From the NCBI GenBank assembly GCA_900543205.1, contig UQQM01000019.1, positions 1 through 37,797 of the forward strand: a stretch of 37,797 nt of DNA, given 5' to 3'. Below, in pieces: positions 31,503-37,797 of this stretch. Made by a program: the position numbers and the translations under genes. Below the pieces are notes generated by a model. That model worked only from the letters and a program-made list of their open reading frames with translations. It did no database searches and had not been told where the DNA came from. Source of the DNA: an uncultured Bacteroides sp. GTDB lineage: Bacteria; Bacteroidota; Bacteroidia; Bacteroidales; UBA932. Numbering within the stretch: the first letter of the stretch is position 1; the number at the start of each line of letters is the position of its first letter.

Positions 31503-33527
31503 TTATTGTTCGTTTTCTTCAAGCGCCTTGCGCACCAGTCCGGCGTCGGCATAGTTCGGCAGGGTCACCCTGAGTCCGGGGGTGCGTTCCATTTCGCGGC
31601 GTATAGCTTCCACAGCCCCGTCGTTGCGTGCCCAGCTGCGGCGCGCGATGCCGTTGTTGACATCCCAGAAGAGCATCTCGCGTATATGCCTTGCCGAATC
31701 CCCGGAGCCGTCCAGCACCATGCCGAAGCCTCCGTTGATGACCTCGCCCCAGCCGACTCCGCCGCCGTTGTGGATCGACACCCAGGTCGCTCCGCGGAAG
31801 GAGTCGCCGATGACGTTCTGGATGGCCATGTCGGCCGTGTGGTTGGAGCCGTCGTAGATGTTCGAGGTCTCGCGGTAGGGAGAGTCGGTGCCGGAGACGT
31901 CGTGGTGGTCGCGTCCCAGCACCACGGGGGCGGAGATGCGCCCGTCGGCTATCGCGTCGTTGAAGGCGAGGGCGATTCTGGTGCGTCCTTCGCAGTCGGC
32001 GTAGAGGATGCGCGCCTGCGAGCCGACGACAAGCCTGTTGCGGGCGGCCTCGCGTATCCAGTGGAGGTTGTCCTCGAGCTGCCCGCGTATGGAGCCGGGC
32101 GCCGTCCGGCACATGTCTTCGAGGACTTCAGCGGCCAGTCTGTCGGTCGTCTCAAGGTCTTCGGGGCGTCCTGAGGTGCAGACCCAGCGGAAAGGGCCGA
32201 ACCCGTAGTCGAAGAACATGGGCCCCATGATGTCCTGCACGTATGAAGGGTAGCGGAAGCTCCCGTCTTCGCGCATCACGTCCGCCCCGGCGCGTGAGGA
32301 CTCCAGCAGGAAGGCGTTGCCGTAGTCGAAGAAGTACATGCCTGCGTCCGCCAGCCGGTTGATTGCGGCCACCTGCCTGCGCAGCGACTCCTGCACATGT
32401 TCGTGGAATCGCTGCGGCTCCTCGGCCATCATCCTGTTGGATTCTTCGTAACTGAGTCCGACGGGGTAGTATCCTCCGGCCCAGGGATTGTGCAGGGAGG
32501 TCTGGTCGGAGCCGAGGTCAACCTTGATTCCCTCGTCGGCGAGCCTCTCCCAGAGGTCGACTATGTTGCCGACGTAGGCGAGGGATACGACCTCCTCGCG
32601 GGCTACCGCTTCCCGTATGCGGGGTATCAGTTCGTCGAGCGAGTCGTGCAGCTCGTCGACCCAGCCCTGTTCGAAGCGCTTGCGTGCTGCCTTGGGGTTG
32701 ATTTCCGCGATGACCGATACTACTCCTGAGATGTTTCCGGCCTTGGGCTGGGCGCCCGACATGCCTCCGAGTCCGGAGGAGACGAAGAGCATGCCTCGGG
32801 CCGAAGTGCGTCCGCCGGTGAATTGCTTGCGCGCGGCGTTCATCACCGTGATGGTCGTTCCGTGTACGATTCCCTGGGGGCCGATGTACATATAGGAGCC
32901 GGCGGTCATCTGTCCGTACTGCGAGACTCCGAGGGCGTTCATGCGCTCCCAGTCGTCCGGCTTGGAGTAGTTAGGTATCACCATGCCGTTCGTGACCACG
33001 ACGCGCGGGGCATCGGGATGGGAGGGGAAGAGTCCGAGCGGGTGGCCGGAGTACATGACCAGGGTCTGGCTGTCGGTCATCTCCGAGAGGTATTTCATGG
33101 TCAGGCGGTATTGCGCCCAGTTCTGGAACACGGCGCCGTTGCCTCCGTAGGTGATCAGTTCGTGGGGATGCTGGGCCACGGCCTTGTCGAGGTTGTTCTG
33201 AATCATCAGCATGATGGCTGCGGCCTGGCGGCATTTTGCGGGATATTCGTCTATCGGACGCGCGTGCATGTCGTAGTCGGGACGCAGGCGGTACATGTAG
33301 ATGCGGCCGTATCTGCGCAGCTCTTCGGCGAACTCCCTGGCGAGCAGGGCATGGTGCTTTGCGGGGAAGTAGCGCAGGGCGTTGCGCAGAGCGAGCTCCT
33401 TCTCGGCGGGGGTCAGTATGTCCTTGCGCCTGGGAGCGTGGTTTATGCTTGTGTCGTAGGGTTTCGGCTCGGGCAGGATGTCGGGTATGCCTGCCCGGAT
33501 GTCGGCCTGGAATTCTTCGAGGGTCAT
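31503..33527 (-). CDS. hutU: Urocanate hydratase, long Bacteroidota form
   Basis: A 674-aa NAD-dependent enzyme converting urocanate to imidazolonepropionate. It is recognised from LITYGGNGAVFQNWAQYRL, QTLVMYSGHPLGLFPSHP, QYGQMTAGSYMYIGPQGI, GLGGMSGAQPKAG, KVDLGSDQTSLHNPW and a C-terminal NGGGVGWGEVINGGFGMV. It is about 120 residues longer than the proteobacterial enzyme, which is normal in this phylum. It begins 2 nt after the ftcD stop, so translation is probably coupled. It is cytoplasmic. Confidence 0.97.
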   Translation of the reverse strand: MTLEEFQADIRAGIPDILPEPKPYDTSINHAPRRKDILTPAEKELALRNALRYFPAKHHALLAREFAEELRRYGRIYMYRLRPDYDMHARPIDEYPAKCRQAAAIMLMIQNNLDKAVAQHPHELITYGGNGAVFQNWAQYRLTMKYLSEMTDSQTLVMYSGHPLGLFPSHPDAPRVVVTNGMVIPNYSKPDDWERMNALGVSQYGQMTAGSYMYIGPQGIVHGTTITVMNAARKQFTGGRTSARGMLFVSSGLGGMSGAQPKAGNISGVVSVIAEINPKAARKRFEQGWVDELHDSLDELIPRIREAVAREEVVSLAYVGNIVDLWERLADEGIKVDLGSDQTSLHNPWAGGYYPVGLSYEESNRMMAEEPQRFHEHVQESLRRQVAAINRLADAGMYFFDYGNAFLLESSRAGADVMREDGSFRYPSYVQDIMGPMFFDYGFGPFRWVCTSGRPEDLETTDRLAAEVLEDMCRTAPGSIRGQLEDNLHWIREAARNRLVVGSQARILYADCEGRTRIALAFNDAIADGRISAPVVLGRDHHDVSGTDSPYRETSNIYDGSNHTADMAIQNVIGDSFRGATWVSIHNGGGVGWGEVINGGFGMVLDGSGDSARHIREMLFWDVNNGIARRSWARNDGAVEAIRREMERTPGLRVTLPNYADAGLVRKALEENEQ

Positions 33528-33529
33528 GG

Positions 33530-35233
33530 TTATTTCTTTATTTTATCTTCTACGATGCGGAGGATTTCAGCTTCGAGGCGCACTGCTTCCGCTGCGATGG
33601 CGTCCGCCTCGGCGGTCAGCGATTCCGCCAGTGCGCGGTCCTTGAGCCCGGCGGCGTTGATTTTCACATTGAGGCAGGCTCCCAGGACGGCTCCGCGCGC
33701 GGCTATGGCTCCCACTCCTGCATCGGAGACGGAGTTCGGGTTGCCGGTCTCGGCCATCGCCTTGACGACGGGGAAGACTCCGGAGGCGGCTTTCATGGTC
33801 CGCAGGGGTACCTGGGTGGCGTACAGGGTGGCTTCCTGCAGGGCGGCGCTTCGTGCGGCCTTTTCCTCGTCGGTTTTTTTCGGCATAGCGAAGACCACCA
33901 TGATGCGGTTGAAGGCTTCGGTGTCCTCGTCGACCAGATGCAGAAGTTCGTCCAGCAGCTTCTGTCCCCGGTCGGCCCAGTCGGAGAATTCCTCCCAGCG
34001 CTCGTCCCAACCGGCCTTGTGCGACGAGAGGTTGGCCACCATGGTTCCGAGAGCGGCGCCGAGGGCTCCCATGTAGGCGGAGATCGAACCGCCTCCGGGG
34101 GCGGGGGATTCGCTTGCGGTTTCCTCGGCGAAAGCCTTGCAGCTCATGTCGATGAGCTTCTCCTTCCTGTCGTCTGCTTCCAGCAGATATTCTATGACCT
34201 TCTCTTCGGGCCGGAAGGGCTTGAGGTCGTCGAGCCCCATCGACTTTATGGCTATTTTCAGGATTTCCTCCTCGGAGATGCCGGTGGAGCGCTGCTGCTT
34301 GTGCAGGAAATGGCGGCCTGCGTCAATCAGGGCACGTTTGGGCACGAGCCCTACGATTTCGGTGCCGGTGACGCGCACGCCTCTCGCATCGGCCTTGCGG
34401 CAGACTTCGTCGAACGCGACATGGAGCGGGGTGCGGGAGATGTCGGTCAGGTTCATCGAAACCTGGGCGATTCCGTATTCCTTGATGTACCAGCCTATGG
34501 CCTTGGTCGCCGGGAGCGTGCCGGGCCGCATAACGGGCTTGCCGTCGGCGTCCCTGACTATGGGGCCGGTGATCGGGTTGCCTTCGCGCACGGGACGGCC
34601 TTTCTCGCGGACGTCGAACGCTATGGCGTTGGCTCGCCGGGTGGAGGTGGTGTTGAGGTTGAAGTTGACGGCTATCAGAAAGTCGCGCGCACCCACCGTG
34701 GTGGCTCCGGTGCGGGCGATTCCCTCATCGTAGGGACGCGCCCCGAAGTCGGGTTCCGTGTCCACGTGAGCGAGCTTGTCGGGAAGGGCTTCGTATTCTC
34801 CTGCGCGGCAGACGGCGAGGTTGCGGCGTTCGGGGCGCAGGGCTGCGGCTTCGTAGCAGTAGGTGGGTATGTGCAGCTCGTCGGCGATTCTGCGGGCCAG
34901 GTCACGCGCCAGAGGTACGCATTCTTCCAGGGTGATTCCGGAGACGGGGACCAGAGGCAGCACGTCGGTCGCGCCCATGCGCGGGTGCTCTCCGTGATGC
35001 TGCCGCATGTCTATGAGTTCTGCGGCCTTCCTGACTCCGGCGAATGCGGCCTCGACCACGGCCTCCGGCTCGCCCACGAAGGTGACTACGGTGCGGTTGG
35101 TGGCCTCTCCGGGGTCCACGTCGAGGACTTTGACTCCGCCTTGTGATTCAATTGCCTGGACTATCTGCCGTATCTTTTCTTTGTCGCGCCCCTCGCTGAA
35201 ATTGGGGACGCATTCGATTATGCGCTTGTTCAT
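33530..35233 (-). CDS. ftcD: Glutamate formimidoyltransferase / formimidoyl-THF cyclodeaminase
   Basis: A 567-aa bifunctional enzyme. The N-terminal half (from MNKRIIECVPNFSEGRDKEK; HGEHPRMGATDVLPLVPV; GWYIKEYGIAQVSMNLTD) transfers the formimino group from formiminoglutamate to tetrahydrofolate. The C-terminal cyclodeaminase (LIDMSCKAFAEETASESP, PGGGSISAYMGALGAALG, LSSHKAGWDERWEEF) releases ammonia to give methenyl-THF. Start 35233 is set by the family N-terminus; the frame is open further upstream (to 35611), but that part is the operon leader and antisense repeats. It is the first gene of the hut operon. A -7 box lies about 114 bp upstream, leaving a leader of roughly 110 nt containing two 17-nt direct repeats. 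Confidence 0.96.
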   Translation of the reverse strand: MNKRIIECVPNFSEGRDKEKIRQIVQAIESQGGVKVLDVDPGEATNRTVVTFVGEPEAVVEAAFAGVRKAAELIDMRQHHGEHPRMGATDVLPLVPVSGITLEECVPLARDLARRIADELHIPTYCYEAAALRPERRNLAVCRAGEYEALPDKLAHVDTEPDFGARPYDEGIARTGATTVGARDFLIAVNFNLNTTSTRRANAIAFDVREKGRPVREGNPITGPIVRDADGKPVMRPGTLPATKAIGWYIKEYGIAQVSMNLTDISRTPLHVAFDEVCRKADARGVRVTGTEIVGLVPKRALIDAGRHFLHKQQRSTGISEEEILKIAIKSMGLDDLKPFRPEEKVIEYLLEADDRKEKLIDMSCKAFAEETASESPAPGGGSISAYMGALGAALGTMVANLSSHKAGWDERWEEFSDWADRGQKLLDELLHLVDEDTEAFNRIMVVFAMPKKTDEEKAARSAALQEATLYATQVPLRTMKAASGVFPVVKAMAETGNPNSVSDAGVGAIAARGAVLGACLNVKINAAGLKDRALAESLTAEADAIAAEAVRLEAEILRIVEDKIKK

Positions 35234-35285
35234 TCTGGTGTCGTTTTGTGGTTCGTTTTCAGTTCTGTCGGTTCTGGCCTGGCCC

Positions 35286-35344
35286 GTCCGGCCTTGCCGC
35301 TTCCGGATTTTGCGGGTTGTGGCGCCTGTCCGGCCTTGCCGCTT
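35286..35344 (-). repeat. Direct repeats in hut operon leader
   Basis: The 17-mer GTCCGGCCTTGCCGCTT occurs at 35286-35302 and 35328-35344 (42-bp period) in the predicted 5' untranslated region of ftcD. Related GT/CC-rich sequence recurs inside the ygbA-like gene (35640-35760). It could be a regulatory target or simple low-complexity expansion. Confidence 0.6.
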
Positions 35345-35346
35345 GA

Positions 35347-35354
35347 CAAAGTTA
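35347..35354 (-). promoter_or_regulatory. -7 box of hut operon
   Basis: The complement reads TAACTTTG, an exact TAnnTTTG match, 113 nt upstream of the ftcD start. No TTG is seen 19-21 nt further upstream. No hut regulator is encoded in the window. Confidence 0.5.
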
Positions 35355-35385
35355 GCATAATTCTTGGGATTCCGGCGCGGGAGAG

Positions 35386-35856
35386 CTATTTCGCAGGTTC
35401 CGGTGAGCGGAGTTCGCGCAGCAGGTGCCTTGTCGCTGCCATGGGGTGGTGGAATATCATTCTCGGGCCGGCCCAGCGCATAACCGTGCGTATGCGCTCC
35501 CTCATGTCTGCGCGGTAGCAGTGGACCGTGCATTTGCGGCAGCTGGGCTTGTCGTTCCCGAAGCGGCAGCTGTCGAGCCTCCTGAGGGCATAGTCGAGGA
35601 GCGCGGCGCATTCGGGGCAGAGCGGGCGGACGTCGGTACGGCTTGAGTTGTCGGCTTGATTGGGGTCGCTGGTTCGGCGGGTCTTGTTTGCCTGGCTGGT
35701 GTCGGTTTTGATGTTTTGGCTGGTCAGGTCGGTCCGGCCGGATAGGTTGATTTGGTCGTTTTTGCCGTCATGGCCTTGCTGCCGGCAGTGTCTGCGGCAG
35801 TGCATCCGTATCATCAGTGCGACAACCTTCTTCTCGTCTGCTATGCGGTCGGGCAT
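35386..35856 (-). CDS. ygbA: YgbA_NO family protein with low-complexity insertion
   Basis: A 156-aa cytoplasmic, Cys-rich protein of the nitrous-oxide-stimulated-promoter (YgbA) family, linked in enterobacteria to nitrosative stress. Signature: ADEKKVVALMIRMHC at the N-terminus, then LCPECAALLDYALRRLDSC, KPSCRKCTVHCY and RTVMRWAGPRM, whose Cys residues probably bind a metal or iron-sulfur centre. Start 35856 is chosen because a consensus promoter lies 33 nt upstream and the longer frame (to 36021) is a repeat element. About 48 residues (35623-35766), rich in Thr, Ser, Asn, Asp and Arg, are inserted between the N-terminal helix and the Cys domain; relatives have only a short link there. The function of the insertion is unknown. 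Confidence 0.85.
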   Translation of the reverse strand: MPDRIADEKKVVALMIRMHCRRHCRQQGHDGKNDQINLSGRTDLTSQNIKTDTSQANKTRRTSDPNQADNSSRTDVRPLCPECAALLDYALRRLDSCRFGNDKPSCRKCTVHCYRADMRERIRTVMRWAGPRMIFHHPMAATRHLLRELRSPEPAK

Positions 35857-35888
35857 GTTCTTGCTTCTGGCATTCGGTTTTTCGATTG

Positions 35889-35919
35889 CAAAGATACGAA
35901 TGCGCGGATTACGCCGCAA
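35889..35919 (-). promoter_or_regulatory. Promoter of ygbA-like gene
   Basis: On the minus strand TTG (35919-35917), a 20-nt spacer, then TATCTTTG (35896-35889): a full Bacteroidota promoter. This fixes 35856 as the likely start codon and excludes the longer open frame. Confidence 0.8.
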
Positions 35920-35968
35920 GCGGACATGGTTCGAGGCTTCCATCTTCGCATTATGCTTCTCGATTGTC

Positions 35969-36024
35969 ACCTCGCGGCTGCAATTGCGCCTCGCAGACGA
36001 AAAAAGTCTGCTCAGCGTCAATTC
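35969..36024. repeat. 56-bp repeat, copy 1 (left of hipBA)
   Basis: It matches 37742-37797 with a single difference (36014). It contains an inner hairpin, GCAGAC and GTCTGC around GAAAAAA, and the palindrome GCAATTGC. It is in the same orientation as the other copy. It may belong to a dispersed palindromic repeat family. Confidence 0.9.
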
Positions 36025-36090
36025 AGTCCGCTCGGTGAGGCAATTTAAGTTCTGAAGCCGGATGCGAAGGCGAATGGTAGTTGCAGATTT

Positions 36091-37221
36091 TTATTGACCT
36101 TTGATTTTGACTATCTTGTCATTATCAAGTTCCGAGTTGCAGACAGCCTCGATTTCCTCGATGATTTCAATGCAGCGATTTCTGCTTATGCGTATGCCTG
36201 TGCCGGCGGAAATGATGTCCTCAAGGCCTGGATTGCCCGAATATCTGACAGAAGTCGCATGTTCGCCTCCGGTGCCCTCCGGGGAGTAGGTGATGTCGTA
36301 TGCAGGGGCAAGTGACCATTTGCCGTTTTCGCAGAGAAAGCTGAAGTTCTTGGCGTGGTCGTCTTTGTTGGCGCATACGACATTGAAAACCATCCTGCGG
36401 AACATCTGTTCCACCTGTGCCGGATCTTGTGTGAGGTAACCGGTCAGAGCAAGGAGGTTTACATAATCTATGCTCTGGGTCCGGAAATCGGACTGCAGCA
36501 GGGCGGCCGCCGTGAGTGTATGGATACGCCGGCCTTCCTTTATGTCGAACCTTTTGATTGAGAAATAGTGGTCATTGACGAGACGGATTTCCGGAATGTC
36601 AATTCCGCATTTCTGCGCGGTCCTCATGTATTTATATTCAATCCTGCCGATATCTGAGGGGTCGTAGACATGGCGGAATTTTACTATCCAGTCTGAGCCG
36701 TCAGCTGCCTTGTATACAGCCTTGGGTCTTGCTCCTCCTGAATTGCGGCTATTGTAGTACAGGAAGGATGCGGCAGCATCGCTTTTCTCGGAGAGCACAT
36801 CGAGAGCTTTGCGCTGAAGCTCGTCAAAGTCGTTGTCCGTAATGGCGGAAACCTGCTCTTTGGAAGCTTCAGGCTTATAGCAAAGTGCTCCCATTCCGGA
36901 ACTGCCGACCAGGGACAGTCTCTGAAGAGGGGACAGTCCGCCCAATGAACTGCCTTCGCGACGAAGCATTCTGTCAAGCAGGTAAAGACCGTAGCCGTCC
37001 GGCATGCTGTCTTCAAATGCGGCAAATCCGCCACCGAAGCTATTTTCCTTCGAGTATATGAGTCCTGTCTGGAGCGGCAATTCCCAAGGCGATATCGAGA
37101 AGCCGCCGGCAATCCAGTCCTTGTCGTACTCGAATACGCATCTGTCTCTTTCAGGGGTCATCTGCAAGGTGCCGACGTTCTGTCCGCCTAATGAAACTGT
37201 GATTTTCAGAATATCTTTCAT
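36091..37221 (-). CDS. hipA: HipA-type toxin kinase
   Basis: A 376-aa Ser/Thr kinase of the HipA family. The N-subdomain (1-110) shows SPWELPL and FAAFEDSMPDGYG. The kinase part has NSGGARPKAV (160-169; Gly-rich/activation element), DWIVKF (Lys181), SIKRFD, the catalytic loop NKDDHAKN (285-292) and the metal-binding YDI (Asp309). Known HipA toxins phosphorylate glutamyl-tRNA synthetase or other targets and stall growth. It is shorter than E. coli HipA (440 aa) but with all catalytic motifs, so likely active. Its start overlaps the antitoxin stop by 4 nt (ATGA), as in hipBA operons. The target cannot be read from sequence. Confidence 0.94.
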   Translation of the reverse strand: MKDILKITVSLGGQNVGTLQMTPERDRCVFEYDKDWIAGGFSISPWELPLQTGLIYSKENSFGGGFAAFEDSMPDGYGLYLLDRMLRREGSSLGGLSPLQRLSLVGSSGMGALCYKPEASKEQVSAITDNDFDELQRKALDVLSEKSDAAASFLYYNSRNSGGARPKAVYKAADGSDWIVKFRHVYDPSDIGRIEYKYMRTAQKCGIDIPEIRLVNDHYFSIKRFDIKEGRRIHTLTAAALLQSDFRTQSIDYVNLLALTGYLTQDPAQVEQMFRRMVFNVVCANKDDHAKNFSFLCENGKWSLAPAYDITYSPEGTGGEHATSVRYSGNPGLEDIISAGTGIRISRNRCIEIIEEIEAVCNSELDNDKIVKIKGQ

Positions 37222-37529
37222 CTCCCTTTCTGTCTTCCCTGGTTCTTGTTGATAGTCTCAAGTTCTTCTCCTGTGCTGAACTTGCTTTTACTCATAATGG
37301 TGCTCATTTCGTCAAACCAGCCAAATTCGACAACCAGTTTCAGGAATGCCTCGAGAGAAATCTTTCCTTTGGTCTCAAAACGCTCGAGCGTAGGTTCAGG
37401 AATGCCGGTTATTTCAGAGAGGCTGCGCCTGCTCAGTCCTCTGTCGAGCCTGCGCCTGCGGCAGTTTTCTGCCAATATTTTTGCCAGACGTTCAGGATTC
37501 TTATCGAAAATGTCAAAACTATATTCCAT
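37218..37529 (-). CDS. hipB: HipB-type HTH antitoxin
   Basis: A 103-aa protein with an XRE-type helix-turn-helix (residues about 14-70; LAENCRRRRLDRGLSRRSLS, ITGIPEPTLERFETKG) and a short polar tail (STGEELETINKNQGRQKGR). It would neutralise HipA and repress the operon. It lies immediately upstream of and overlaps hipA. A perfect 14-bp palindrome spans its start codon and is a plausible self-operator. A consensus promoter lies 54 bp upstream. Confidence 0.9.
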   Translation of the reverse strand: MEYSFDIFDKNPERLAKILAENCRRRRLDRGLSRRSLSEITGIPEPTLERFETKGKISLEAFLKLVVEFGWFDEMSTIMSKSKFSTGEELETINKNQGRQKGR

Positions 37530-37540
37530 AATATATTATG
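37527..37540 (-). promoter_or_regulatory. Palindrome over hipB start codon (candidate operator)
   Basis: CATAATATATTATG is a perfect 14-bp palindrome that includes the complement of the hipB start codon. It could bind HipB or, as RNA, occlude the start site. The sequence is AT-only in its middle, so chance occurrence is possible. Confidence 0.4.
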
Positions 37541-37582
37541 TTAGATTGGCTATAAGTTCGGTTATCGCTTAAAATAATATGT

Positions 37583-37614
37583 CAAATATAGGGATTCTTG
37601 CGCTTATTTACAAA
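37583..37614 (-). promoter_or_regulatory. hipBA promoter
   Basis: On the minus strand TTTG (37614-37611), a 20-nt spacer and TATATTTG (37590-37583): the best-matching promoter in the window besides the one at 7614. The leader to the hipB start is about 50 nt. Confidence 0.85.
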
Positions 37615-37632
37615 CGCTCCCAATCATCTTGG

Positions 37633-37680
37633 TATCCGTATCATCAGTTCGATGACCTTTTTCTCGTTCCGGCGCCTGTC
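37633..37680 (-). pseudogene. 5' fragment of a second ygbA-like gene
   Basis: The minus strand reads NEKKVIELMIRI, matching the N-terminus of the ygbA-like protein (ADEKKVVALMIRM) but at diverged DNA identity. The similarity stops abruptly after about 12 codons and the frame closes. It lies between the hipBA promoter and a copy of the 56-bp repeat, the same order as at 35806-36024. It is a remnant marking a partial duplication or an insertion junction. Confidence 0.6.
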
Positions 37681-37741
37681 GCCTCTAGGTTGCAATGCTC
37701 TTGATTGACCGCATTTCATTTCGTATCATCGCTGCGGCAGT

Positions 37742-37797
37742 ACCTCGCGGCTGCAATTGCGCCTCGCAGACGAAAAAAGTCTGCTCGGCGTCAATTC
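37742..37797. repeat. 56-bp repeat, copy 2 (right of hipBA)
   Basis: 55 of 56 bases are identical to 35969-36024 and in the same orientation. It reaches the window edge, so the repeat may be longer. With the ygbA fragment it forms a direct-repeat bracket around hipBA. Confidence 0.9.

Noticed and set aside
30386..31573. Plus-strand open frame of 395 codons
   Set aside because: It is antisense to hutH and has no recognisable domain.
35857..36021. Longer start for the ygbA-like gene
   Set aside because: The segment contains the promoter and part of the 56-bp repeat, so it cannot be the translated N-terminus.
1..37797. CRISPR arrays, tRNA or rRNA genes, integrases
   Set aside because: None was recognised. 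There are no regularly spaced repeats, and a T-loop-like GGTTCAAG at about 7397 lacks the rest of a cloverleaf.

Overview
The window looks like a chromosomal segment of a Bacteroidales bacterium. The evidence is the -7 motif TAnnTTTG (several copies with a TTG box exactly 20 nt upstream), almost no Shine-Dalgarno sequences, and Bacteroidota-style genes: an AAA_14/DUF4143 ATPase, a fused formimidoyltransferase-cyclodeaminase, a long-form urocanate hydratase, a malic enzyme-phosphotransacetylase fusion and Sel1-repeat proteins. The core genes are GC-rich, which would fit a Rikenellaceae-like or related lineage, but genus cannot be fixed from sequence reading alone.

Region 1 (1-9,860) is accessory DNA. 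It opens with the 3' part of an IS4-family transposase. An AT-rich, tightly overlapping four-gene operon follows (1,223-5,604): a C5 cytosine DNA methyltransferase, a protein with two GHKL ATPase domains (MORC/Hsp90-like at the N end, histidine-kinase-like at the C end), a degenerate response-regulator receiver, and a small caspase-like (clan CD) cysteine peptidase with an AHG/SC dyad. There is no restriction nuclease. This operon is the best candidate for an undescribed system: methylation state or DNA damage could be sensed by the GHKL protein, relayed to the receiver and executed by a protease. Convergent to it lies an AAA_15-type ATPase gene (5,753-7,108) followed by the first codons of what looks like an RloB-type partner, cut off just where the AT-rich operon ends. 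Next come a 35-aa single-membrane-span ORF with its own promoter and terminator, a decayed rhuM pseudogene and a DUF4143 ATPase; the last two sit between two copies of the 3' end of a glutaredoxin-like gene.

Region 2 (9,800-28,774) is mostly housekeeping or envelope genes: a glutaredoxin-like protein and an alpha/beta hydrolase; two tandem Sel1-repeat paralogs sharing an identical 139-bp 3' block; a lipoprotein; a CorC/HlyC-type CBS membrane protein; malic enzyme and a secreted GH3 glycosidase; a membrane DUF418 protein, a secreted esterase and an unusual YdjC-deacetylase/serine-hydrolase fusion in one minus-strand operon; an unrecognised 223-aa protein; and a 935-aa secreted multi-NPCBM-like protein.

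Region 3 (28,752-35,354) is a complete minus-strand histidine-utilisation operon, ftcD-hutU-hutH-hutI, converting histidine to glutamate with transfer of the formimino group to tetrahydrofolate.

Region 4 (35,386-37,797) holds a YgbA_NO-family gene with a low-complexity insertion, then a hipBA toxin-antitoxin pair with a clear promoter. The pair is bracketed by direct repeats: a 56-bp element plus a second, broken 5' fragment of a ygbA-like gene. Three separate accessory modules in the window therefore abut partial or duplicated host genes.
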